Origin: an uncultured Eubacteriales bacterium
Lineage (GTDB): Bacteria; Bacillota; Clostridia; Oscillospirales; Acutalibacteraceae
Direction of reading: 5' to 3'
DNA: 63,507 nucleotides
NCBI GenBank assembly: GCA_900540085.1
Contig: UQEU01000010.1
Coordinates: 1 to 63,507 of the forward strand
The position numbers and the translations under genes were made by a program. The notes beneath the pieces are model-generated. The model was not told the origin of the DNA. It saw only the letters and a program-made list of their open reading frames with translations, and ran no database searches. Positions 25,436 to 33,414 of this stretch are shown here, piece after piece (the first letter of the stretch is position 1; every line of letters starts with the position of its first letter).

Positions 25436-27535
25436 ATGAAAAATATGGCAAAAAATTGGAAGTCAATGTTGATTTATATATTGATTCCCGTCATTCTCAT
25501 AGGCTCTATAATATTATTGTCAACAAAGCAAAATCAAAAAGATGTGAATTATTCTGAAATTGTTGCTTTGTTTAGAGATGACAAGGTTTCAGAGTTCAGT
25601 ATTGATTTAAGCAGCGGTAACTTGGTTTACTCTTTGTATTCTGATAAAGAAGAAAACAAAACGGAAGATAAAGACTCAAAAGACGGAGAAAAAACTTCCG
25701 AAAACGCTCAGGAAAATAAAGAGGTAAAACATAAATATACAGTTGCAAACAGCACTATATTTTTAAATGATATTTCGGAGTATGTAGATGCACACAATTC
25801 AAACCCCGAAAATAAAGACAATCAAATAGTTTATAATTATATTAAAGGCTCAAATACTTCAATGTGGTCGAGTATGCTTCCAATGCTTCTTATTTCAATT
25901 TTGCTCATGGTTGCAGGTTGGTTTATGGTTAAGAAGATGACAAATGCAGTCGGAAACGACACAAACCGTACATTGAGTTTTGGAAAAGCACATACAAAAG
26001 TACTTGTTGATGATGAAAAAAGAAAAACGACATTTGAAGATGTTGCAGGTTGTGACGAAGAAAAAGAAGAACTTGCAGAAATCGTAGATTTTCTTAAAGA
26101 CCCTAAAAAGTACAATGATCTCGGTGCAAGAATACCAAAGGGCGTTCTTTTGGTGGGACCTCCCGGAACAGGTAAAACTTTGCTTGCAAGAGCGGTTGCA
26201 GGCGAAGCAGGTGCTCCGTTCCTTTCAATTTCCGGTTCCGATTTTGTGGAAATGTATGTCGGTGTAGGTGCGTCTCGTGTTCGTGACCTGTTTGACCAAG
26301 CTAAGAAGCAAAGTCCTGCAATTATTTTCATAGATGAAATTGACGCCGTAGGCCGTCACAGAGGTGCCGGAATGGGCGGCGGTCATGATGAAAGAGAACA
26401 AACTCTTAACCAACTTCTTGTTGAAATGGATGGTTTTGGTGCAAATGAAGGCGTAATAATTATTGCCGCAACAAACAGACCTGACATACTTGACCCTGCT
26501 TTGTTAAGACCGGGAAGATTTGACCGTCAAATAACTGTCGGCAGACCGGATACGGAAGGCAGAGAGGCTATACTTCGTGTACACGCAAAGAAAAAACCTC
26601 TTGCTCCCGATGTTGATTTGAGAGATATAGCAAAAGGTACTATCGGTTTTACAGGTGCAGATTTGGAAAACCTGTTGAATGAAGCGGCACTTCTTGCAGC
26701 TCGAAAAGGTCTTAAAGCAATTACAAAACCGCTTATAGCCGAAGCAATGATTAAAGTCGTTATGGGAACAGAAAAGAAATCAAGAAAAATCAGTGAAAAG
26801 GAAAACAGACTTACTGCTTTTCATGAAGCAGGCCATGCTGTTGCTACCTATTACCTTGACTCGCAAGACCCTGTTCATGAAATCAGTATCATTCCTCGTG
26901 GTATGGCAGGCGGTTATACTATGAGTTTGCCTGAACACGATAAGAGTTACAATTCCAAAAATGAAATGCTTGACGAACTTGTTGTTCTTCTTGGAGGACG
27001 AATTGCCGAAGCACTTACTCTCGGAGATATTTCGACAGGTGCTTCAAACGATATTGAAAGAGCCTCCGACATTGCAAGAAAGATGGTTACCCGTTATGGT
27101 ATGAGTGATTTGCTCGGACCTATTACTTTCGGCGATACAAATGATGAAGTGTTTATAGGAAAAGATTACGGTCATGTTAAGAATTATTCTGAAGAAACAG
27201 CCGCAAAAATCGATGAAGAAGTAAATGATATTATTAAAAATGCTTATAAGCGTTGTGAAGATATATTGAAACTTCATTCCGATAAACTTAATCTTGTTGC
27301 AACAGAATTGCTTGCAAGAGAAAAATTGAACGGCGAACAATTTGAATTGCTTATGACTCGTGGCTATATTGATGAAAAGTCAGAAGAAAATTCAGATGAC
27401 GCTGATTCTTCAAATGTTGATTTTGATGCTGAAGTTGCAGCGGAAAGTGAAAAGTCTGTTGATTTTTCTGCCGAAATAACAGAAGAAAATGTACAAAAAA
27501 TCGACGAAAAAGACGAAGAAGAAATCAATGAATAA
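25436..27535 (+). CDS. ftsH: ATP-dependent zinc metalloprotease FtsH
   Basis: A 699-residue membrane protease that removes misfolded membrane proteins and regulators. It has two membrane helices (about 11-29 and 139-160). The outer domain between them carries a charged low-complexity insert (about 73-100). Walker A GPPGTGKT is at about 241-248, followed by the SRH region. The zinc site HEAGH is at 463-467. The acidic C-terminal tail contains two similar units (VDFDAEVAAE and VDFSAEITEE). GGAGGA lies 6 nt before the ATG. It is last in its operon, followed by a terminator. Confidence 0.95.
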   Translation: MKNMAKNWKSMLIYILIPVILIGSIILLSTKQNQKDVNYSEIVALFRDDKVSEFSIDLSSGNLVYSLYSDKEENKTEDKDSKDGEKTSENAQENKEVKHKYTVANSTIFLNDISEYVDAHNSNPENKDNQIVYNYIKGSNTSMWSSMLPMLLISILLMVAGWFMVKKMTNAVGNDTNRTLSFGKAHTKVLVDDEKRKTTFEDVAGCDEEKEELAEIVDFLKDPKKYNDLGARIPKGVLLVGPPGTGKTLLARAVAGEAGAPFLSISGSDFVEMYVGVGASRVRDLFDQAKKQSPAIIFIDEIDAVGRHRGAGMGGGHDEREQTLNQLLVEMDGFGANEGVIIIAATNRPDILDPALLRPGRFDRQITVGRPDTEGREAILRVHAKKKPLAPDVDLRDIAKGTIGFTGADLENLLNEAALLAARKGLKAITKPLIAEAMIKVVMGTEKKSRKISEKENRLTAFHEAGHAVATYYLDSQDPVHEISIIPRGMAGGYTMSLPEHDKSYNSKNEMLDELVVLLGGRIAEALTLGDISTGASNDIERASDIARKMVTRYGMSDLLGPITFGDTNDEVFIGKDYGHVKNYSEETAAKIDEEVNDIIKNAYKRCEDILKLHSDKLNLVATELLAREKLNGEQFELLMTRGYIDEKSEENSDDADSSNVDFDAEVAAESEKSVDFSAEITEENVQKIDEKDEEEINE

Positions 27536-27543
27536 AATAATTG

Positions 27544-27575
27544 AGAGGTGCTTAAACAAAATAAGCACCTCTTTT
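27544..27575 (+). terminator. terminator after ftsH
   Basis: An 11-bp stem (27544-27554 with 27562-27572) and a TTTT tail. Confidence 0.85.
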
Positions 27576-27597
27576 GCAGTTATTTAAGTTGCAGAAA

Positions 27598-27624
27598 TTG
27601 TAGTTTTACTTGACAAAACTACAA
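27598..27624. promoter_or_regulatory. palindrome centred on the topo IV promoter -35
   Basis: TTGTAGTTTT and AAAACTACAA are a perfect 10-bp inverted repeat around ACTTGAC. The -35 box TTGACA (27610-27615) lies at its centre, so the site lies upstream of the transcribed region and is best read as a protein-binding operator. Confidence 0.55.
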
Positions 27625-27639
27625 CATCTTGTTTAAAAT
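27610..27639 (+). promoter_or_regulatory. topoisomerase IV operon promoter
   Basis: TTGACA (27610-27615), an 18-nt spacer and TAAAAT (27634-27639). The leader before the GTG start would be about 30 nt. Confidence 0.65.
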
Positions 27640-27674
27640 ATAGCTTGTGTAAAAATTTTTGCGGAGGTAATGTC

Positions 27675-29657
27675 GTGCCAAAGAAGAAATCGTATGGAAA
27701 TGACAGTATTAAAACTTTAAAGGGTGCAGACCGTGTAAGGAAAAGACCGGCAGTAATTTTCGGCTCTGACGGACTTGAAGGATGCGAGCACTCTATTTTT
27801 GAAATAATGTCAAACTCAATCGACGAAGCCCGTGAAGGATACGGCAATAAAATAGTTGTTACAAGATTTATGGACGGTTCTGTTGAAGTGCAGGATTTTG
27901 GACGAGGTATCCCCGTTGATTTTAATAATAATGAGAACAGATACAACTGGGAGTTGGTATTTTGTGAACTTTATGCAGGAGGTAAGTATGATACCAACAG
28001 CGGCAGTAACTATGAGTTTTCTCTCGGCTTAAACGGACTTGGACTTTGTGCAACACAGTACGCTTCTGAGTATATGGAGGCTGAAATACATTCAAACGGT
28101 TTTAAATATACCCTTGAGTTTAAAAAGGGCGAAAATGTCGGTGGATTGAAAAAAGAAGAGTATGGCAAAAAGGATACAGGCTCAAGAATAAAATGGAAAC
28201 CCGACCTTGAAGTTTTTACAGATATAGATGTACCGGTTGAGTATTTTACAAGTACACTTCGCCGACAGGCTATTGTTAATGACGGCGTTAATTTTGTATT
28301 TAAAAATCAAGTTTCTGCAAATAAATTTGAAACGCAGGAGTTTTGTTATAAAAATGGTATTATCGACTATGTAACAGAGTTTTCGGGCGAAGACGCTCTT
28401 TCAACTCCTCAATATTGGGAGTGCGAAAGAATGGGTAAGGACAGGGAAGACTTGCCCGAATATAAGTTAAAAATAAAAGCGGCAATTTGCTTTTCAGTAA
28501 AAAAACAGTTGAAAGAGTTTTACCACAATTCAAGTTTTCTTGAACACGGAGGTGCTCCCGAAAAAGCTGTTAAAAGTGCTTTTGTTTCGCAGATTAATAC
28601 TTATTTAAAGCAAAATAATAAATTAAATAAAACTGATTCGCAGATTAATTTTCAGGATGTTGAAGATTGTCTTATTTGCGTAATTTCTTCCTTTTCGACA
28701 AGAACATCTTACGAAAACCAAACTAAAAAATCCGTTACAAATAAGTTTATTCAAGAAGCGATGACAGAATTTTTTAAGCATCAGCTTGAAATATATTTTA
28801 TTGAAAACAAACTTGACGCTGAAAAAATTGCCAATCAGGTTTTAATCAATATGCGTTCAAGAGTTAAGGCTGAAAATACAAGAAAAACTCTCAAAAACAC
28901 TTTGCAGTCAAAAGTAGATATGACAAACAGAGTACAAAAGTTTGTTGATTGCAGGAGTAAAGATGTCAGTGAAAGAGAAATTTTCATAGTAGAGGGTGAC
29001 TCGGCTCTCGGTGCTTGTAAACAAGCGAGAAATGCAGATTTTCAGGCTATTATACCAATTCGAGGTAAAATTTTAAACTGTCTTAAATCTGATTATGCAA
29101 AGATTTTTAAAAATGATATTATCACAGATTTAATAAAGGTTTTAGGCTGCGGTGTTGAAGTAAAGTCTAAAGTTGCAAAAGATATTGCAGGCTTTGATAT
29201 GGACAATCTCAGATGGAACAAAGTTTTAATCTGTACTGATGCCGATGTTGACGGTTTCCAAATCAGAACACTTGTTTTGACAATGATTTACAGACTTATG
29301 CCTAAACTTATAGAAGAAAATAAAGTTTTTATCGCAGAGTCGCCTCTTTATGAAGTTAATTGCAAAGACCAAGTATATTTTGCCTATAATGAAATTGAAA
29401 TGGATAAAATAAAAGAAGAACTCGGCGACGAAAAGTACACCGTTCAGCGTTCAAAAGGTCTCGGTGAAAACGATGCCGAAATGATGAGTTTGACTACAAT
29501 GAACCCGAAAACAAGGCGTTTAATTCAGGTAACTTCCGAAGATGCCGAAAAAATGTCAGAAATATTCGATTTGCTTTTGGGCGACAATCTTGACGGCAGA
29601 AAAGAGTATATTTCCGACTATGGATATATGTATCTTGATGCTGCCGACATTAGTTAA
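27675..29657 (+). CDS. parE: DNA topoisomerase IV subunit B (GyrB/ParE family)
   Basis: The 660-residue ATPase subunit of a type IIA topoisomerase. GHKL motifs include MSNSIDEA and DFGRGIP. The TOPRIM domain has EGDSALGACKQAR and the CTDADVDG metal motif. SKGLGENDAE lies near the end. It starts at GTG 27675, with GGAGG 7 nt upstream; the open frame continues 10 codons further without a ribosome site. The loop after the ATPase glycine motif differs from gyrase, and the pairing with a ParC-like gene that lacks a gyrase box supports topo IV, the decatenase. Confidence 0.85.
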   Translation: MPKKKSYGNDSIKTLKGADRVRKRPAVIFGSDGLEGCEHSIFEIMSNSIDEAREGYGNKIVVTRFMDGSVEVQDFGRGIPVDFNNNENRYNWELVFCELYAGGKYDTNSGSNYEFSLGLNGLGLCATQYASEYMEAEIHSNGFKYTLEFKKGENVGGLKKEEYGKKDTGSRIKWKPDLEVFTDIDVPVEYFTSTLRRQAIVNDGVNFVFKNQVSANKFETQEFCYKNGIIDYVTEFSGEDALSTPQYWECERMGKDREDLPEYKLKIKAAICFSVKKQLKEFYHNSSFLEHGGAPEKAVKSAFVSQINTYLKQNNKLNKTDSQINFQDVEDCLICVISSFSTRTSYENQTKKSVTNKFIQEAMTEFFKHQLEIYFIENKLDAEKIANQVLINMRSRVKAENTRKTLKNTLQSKVDMTNRVQKFVDCRSKDVSEREIFIVEGDSALGACKQARNADFQAIIPIRGKILNCLKSDYAKIFKNDIITDLIKVLGCGVEVKSKVAKDIAGFDMDNLRWNKVLICTDADVDGFQIRTLVLTMIYRLMPKLIEENKVFIAESPLYEVNCKDQVYFAYNEIEMDKIKEELGDEKYTVQRSKGLGENDAEMMSLTTMNPKTRRLIQVTSEDAEKMSEIFDLLLGDNLDGRKEYISDYGYMYLDAADIS

Positions 29658-29669
29658 GGAGGTGCTGTT

Positions 29670-31910
29670 TTGGCAAAGAGAAAAGTTCAGAAAAAAGATA
29701 TAAGTACAGATGAATTGGAAAAAAATGTTCATATAGAAGGTGCCGGAACAATAGTTGAAGAAACTGTTTCGGATACGCTGAAAAACAACTATATGCCGTA
29801 TGCGATGAGCGTTATTCTTTCCCGTGCACTTCCCGAAATTGACGGATTTAAGCCGAGTCACAGAAAACTTCTCTATACAATGTATCTTATGAATTTGATA
29901 AACGGCGCAAGAGTGAAAAGTGCAAATATTGTCGGCAGAACAATGCAACTTAATCCTCACGGCGATTCTTCAATATATGATACAATGGTTCGTCTTTCAA
30001 GAGGCAATGAAACATTGCTGTACCCTTATGTTGACTCAAAGGGTAACTTCGGTAAGGCGTACTCAAAAAATATGATGTATGCCGCATCTCGTTACACGGA
30101 GGCTAAACTCGAGCCTATTTGCAGAGAATTATTTGATGATATAAATAAAAATACTGTTGATTTTGTACCGAACTATGATAACAGTATGACAGAACCCACA
30201 TTGCTGCCGGTAACATTTCCGTCAATTCTTGCAAATGTTACGACAGGTATTGCAGTAGGTATGGCAAGTTCCATTTGTTCGTTTAACTTACAGGAGTTGT
30301 GTGAAACGACAGAGGCATTGATAAAAAATCCTGACCATGTCATTTCAGATACGCTTCTTGCTCCCGATTTTGTAGGGGGAGGATATATTCTTTTTGATAA
30401 AGATGAATTGGAAAAGATATATTCAACAGGCAGAGGTTCGGTTAAAGTAAGAGCAAAGTACAATTACGATAAAAAGTATAATTGTATAGAAGTTACGGAA
30501 ATTCCTCCCACAACAACTGCAGAAGCAATTATAGATAAAGTTATCGAACTTGTAAAAAACGGCAAGGTAAAAGAAATTTCCGATATACGAGATGAAACAG
30601 ACCTTAAAGGTTTGAAAATCACAATCGACTTGAAGCGAGGTCAAGATGCAGATAAATTGATGCAAAAACTTTACAGAATGACTCCGCTTGAAGATACTTT
30701 TTCCTGCAATTTCAATGTCTTGATTAAAGGTAAACCGAAAGTTTGCGGTGTAAAAGAACTTTTAAATGAATGGATAAGTTTCCGAATTGAGTGCATTAAA
30801 AGGCGTGTTGCTTTTACGCTTGACAAAAAACAAAAGCAACTTCATTTGCTGAAAGGTTTGTCAAAAATATTGCTTGATATTGATAAAGCAATTAAAATAA
30901 TTCGTGAAACGCAAAGCGAGTCGGAAGTTATACCAAACCTTATGATTGGCTTCGGTATTGACGAAATTCAGGCTGAATATGTTGCGGAAATTAAATTGCG
31001 ACATTTAAACCGTGAATATATCTTAAAAAGAATAAAAGATATTGAAGATATTGAAAATGAAATTGAAGAACTTGAGTCTGTTCTTGCAAGTCAAAATAAA
31101 ATAAAGAAAATCATCATTCAGGAACTTAAAAATGTTTCTAAAAAGTATTCAGGCGAAAGAAAAAGCGAAATTCTTTATGAATACGGTGAGTATGATGAAA
31201 ATGAAGAAGAACAGGTCGCTGATTATCCCGTTACTCTTTTCCTATCACGAGACGGTTATCTTAAAAAGATTAAAACATCTAATTTAAGAATGAGCGGAGA
31301 ACAAAAAGTTAAAGAGGGCGACGAAATAATAAGAACACTTGAGTGTTCAAATGCAGATGAACTTTTGTTCTTTACAGACAAGCAACAGGTTTATAAGTCA
31401 AAGGTAAACGATTTCCCTGACTCAAAAGCGTCTGTTTTGGGCGAATTCTGTCCGTCAAAGCTTGAGATGGAGGAAGAAGAAAGCGTCGTTTATATGGCTT
31501 TGCTCAAAGCGTATAAGGGCTATATGATTTTTGCTTTTGATAACGGAAAAGTTGCAAAAGTAGATATTTCTGCTTATAAGACAAAGACTAACAGAAAGAA
31601 ACTTTTAAAAGCATATTCAAATAAAGCACAACTTGTGCAGGCTGAATATATTGAAGACGATACGCAAATCGTTCTTGTTTCTTCAAGCGGAAAGATGCTT
31701 ATTCTTAACACGGCACTTGTGGCGTCTAAAGCAACAAAAGATACTGTCGGTGTAAATGTTATGACGCTGAAGAAAAATCAAACAGTCGTTTCTTTTCATC
31801 ATTTGAAAGAGGGCGAGTTTGAAAAAGAGTGGCGTTTTCGTGCTAAAAATCTTCCTGCTTCGGGAGCTTTGCCGAGCGCAAATGATTTAACAGAACAAAT
31901 TACTTTTTAA
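29670..31910 (+). CDS. parC: DNA topoisomerase IV subunit A (GyrA/ParC family)
   Basis: The 746-residue DNA-cleaving subunit. The catalytic Tyr142 lies in AASRYTEAKL, and the quinolone-region segment LNPHGDSSIYDTMVRL precedes it. The usual DGLKPVHRR is altered to DGFKPSHRK. The C-terminal beta-pinwheel part is short, with no GyrA box (QRRGGKG), which fits ParC. The start is TTG 29670, 6 nt after a perfect AAGGAGGT and 12 nt after parE. A structured intergenic segment follows before secG. Confidence 0.87.
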   Translation: MAKRKVQKKDISTDELEKNVHIEGAGTIVEETVSDTLKNNYMPYAMSVILSRALPEIDGFKPSHRKLLYTMYLMNLINGARVKSANIVGRTMQLNPHGDSSIYDTMVRLSRGNETLLYPYVDSKGNFGKAYSKNMMYAASRYTEAKLEPICRELFDDINKNTVDFVPNYDNSMTEPTLLPVTFPSILANVTTGIAVGMASSICSFNLQELCETTEALIKNPDHVISDTLLAPDFVGGGYILFDKDELEKIYSTGRGSVKVRAKYNYDKKYNCIEVTEIPPTTTAEAIIDKVIELVKNGKVKEISDIRDETDLKGLKITIDLKRGQDADKLMQKLYRMTPLEDTFSCNFNVLIKGKPKVCGVKELLNEWISFRIECIKRRVAFTLDKKQKQLHLLKGLSKILLDIDKAIKIIRETQSESEVIPNLMIGFGIDEIQAEYVAEIKLRHLNREYILKRIKDIEDIENEIEELESVLASQNKIKKIIIQELKNVSKKYSGERKSEILYEYGEYDENEEEQVADYPVTLFLSRDGYLKKIKTSNLRMSGEQKVKEGDEIIRTLECSNADELLFFTDKQQVYKSKVNDFPDSKASVLGEFCPSKLEMEEEESVVYMALLKAYKGYMIFAFDNGKVAKVDISAYKTKTNRKKLLKAYSNKAQLVQAEYIEDDTQIVLVSSSGKMLILNTALVASKATKDTVGVNVMTLKKNQTVVSFHHLKEGEFEKEWRFRAKNLPASGALPSANDLTEQITF

Positions 31911-31919
31911 ATATGTAAC

Positions 31920-31973
31920 GCTTCGCAAAAGCGAAGCAACGGCAAAACGGGCAAACGCATTTCTGTCTTGCCG
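31920..31973 (+). other. two hairpins in the parC-secG gap without a T-run
   Basis: GCTTCGC/GCGAAGC (31920-31926 and 31931-31937, loop AAAA) is followed by CGGCAA/TTGCCG (31940-31945 and 31968-31973). The segment is much richer in GC than its surroundings. No T-run follows, so it is not a classical terminator. It may stabilise the parC mRNA 3' end or be a repeat remnant. Confidence 0.5.
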
Positions 31974-32035
31974 ACAATAGTATTATGGTTAAAAAGATGC
32001 AAAATAATCAAAGCATTTTATGGAAAAAATAATGC

Positions 32036-32064
32036 TTGCATTTGCTATGTGCTTATGGTATAAT
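32036..32064 (+). promoter_or_regulatory. secG promoter
   Basis: TTGCAT (32036-32041), a 17-nt spacer and TATAAT (32059-32064) with an extended -10 TG. A 7-bp inverted repeat AAGCATT/AATGCTT (32011-32017 and 32031-32037) touches the -35. Confidence 0.8.
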
Positions 32065-32108
32065 TCATAGGTACTGAAATATGATTTTATCAAATGGAGG
32101 AAAAATAT

Positions 32109-32357
32109 ATGGCTTGGTATCACTATTTACTTGGTGCTCTTCTTATACTCGGCTCTGTTGTAATTATAGTAGTTGTTTTAATGCAGGAAGGCCGTTCACA
32201 AAACCTTTCAGGTGCTATCGGCGGCGGTTCAGACGGATTTGAAGGCAAAATCAGAGGAAGGTCAAATGAAGCAAGACTCGAAAAATTGACAAAAATTCTC
32301 ATTTCTGTATTTTTCGTTATTGTTTTTGCAGCATTTCTCATTTTTCTTTTTGTTTAA
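32109..32357 (+). CDS. secG: Protein translocase subunit SecG
   Basis: An 82-residue accessory subunit of the SecYEG channel. It has two membrane helices (about 5-23 and 60-81) joined by a Gly-rich loop (AIGGGSDGFEG), the family layout. ATG 32109 is chosen because GGAGG sits 8 nt before it; an earlier ATG overlaps that ribosome site. It is transcribed alone, with its own promoter and terminator. Confidence 0.92.
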   Translation: MAWYHYLLGALLILGSVVIIVVVLMQEGRSQNLSGAIGGGSDGFEGKIRGRSNEARLEKLTKILISVFFVIVFAAFLIFLFV

Positions 32358-32362
32358 TTTTT

Positions 32363-32396
32363 AAATAACCTTGCGCTTTGCAAGGTTATTTTTTTT
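32363..32396 (+). terminator. terminator after secG
   Basis: A 12-bp stem (32363-32374 with 32380-32391), loop GCTTT, then a T-run. The ribosome site of the next gene follows directly. Confidence 0.88.
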
Positions 32397-32406
32397 GGAG
32401 CGTATT

Positions 32407-33267
32407 TTGAATTATATAATTTTTGATTTAGAATGGAACAATGCGTATAATTACGCATCTAAAAAGGGAATAAATGAAATTGTTGAAGTAGGCGCCGTGA
32501 AACTTGACGAAAATTTAAATTTTGTTGAGTCTTTCAGGCAATACATTTCTCCTGTTTTGTCAAGAAAACTCAGTAAGCATTTCGTTAAACTGTCAGATGT
32601 TACTCTTGGCGAACTTAAAGAAAAGGGCAGACCTTTTAAAGAAGTTATCACTGACTTTGCAAATTGGTGCGGCGACTGTTCAAAAAATGTTTTTTTATCA
32701 TGGTCTAACAGTGATTTATATGTTTTGGCAGATAACTATAAAAGAAATTTTTCAACGGCAGATGTTTTTTTTATGAAAAAATATGCCGATGTTCAAAAGT
32801 ATTGTCAATATTTTATTGACGGTATTTCCGATAATAATCAGATAAGTCTTACTGATTGTTCCGATTATTTTGACATTGACTATGACGATGAAATGCATCA
32901 TCACGCTTTGTTTGACTGCGAACTTGCGTCGGCTTGCCTTAAAAAAGTGTTTGATGAAAAAGTTTTCAAAATGTTTGTGCATAAGTGCGATTGCAATTAT
33001 TTTGATAAATTATTGTTCAAAGACTATTATATTGCGGCGCCTGTCACAAAAGATTTCAATATTTATAAGACCGAACTAAAGTGTCCGTGTTGCAGTTCTA
33101 AAATGAAAAGAATAAAAGACTACGAATTTTTGAATAACACTTTTAAGTCTGTTGCAATTTGTAATGGGTGCGGCAAAAAGTTTTGGGTAAATGTCCGTGC
33201 AAAAAAAGTGTATGACGGCGTAAAAGTGTCTGTGAGAATTAATAATATCAGTAAAAAAAGAAAATAA
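32407..33267 (+). CDS. DEDDh 3'-5' exonuclease with C-terminal zinc ribbon
   Basis: A 286-residue protein. Residues 1-180 form an RNase T/DnaQ-like exonuclease domain with the first acidic pair at Asp7 and Glu9 (FDLEW) and the HHHALFDCELA segment carrying the His and final Asp. The C-terminal part has Cys226, Cys229, Cys252 and Cys255 in two CxxC pairs, a probable zinc ribbon for nucleic acid or protein binding. The start is TTG 32407 behind GGAG (6-nt gap). Because it begins right after the secG terminator, expression depends on read-through or an unseen promoter. The substrate, RNA or DNA, is unknown. Confidence 0.8.
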   Translation: MNYIIFDLEWNNAYNYASKKGINEIVEVGAVKLDENLNFVESFRQYISPVLSRKLSKHFVKLSDVTLGELKEKGRPFKEVITDFANWCGDCSKNVFLSWSNSDLYVLADNYKRNFSTADVFFMKKYADVQKYCQYFIDGISDNNQISLTDCSDYFDIDYDDEMHHHALFDCELASACLKKVFDEKVFKMFVHKCDCNYFDKLLFKDYYIAAPVTKDFNIYKTELKCPCCSSKMKRIKDYEFLNNTFKSVAICNGCGKKFWVNVRAKKVYDGVKVSVRINNISKKRK

Positions 33268-33414
33268 ATAACCTCATATTATATTATTTTTTCAAATATT
33301 GTTAAAAATAATTTTATTGCTTTGAAAATTTAACAAAAATTTACTTTAAAATTTGCTTGTTTTATATTATAATATATAGATTAAAACTTATTGTTTTTTA
33401 TAAGGAGTGAGAAA

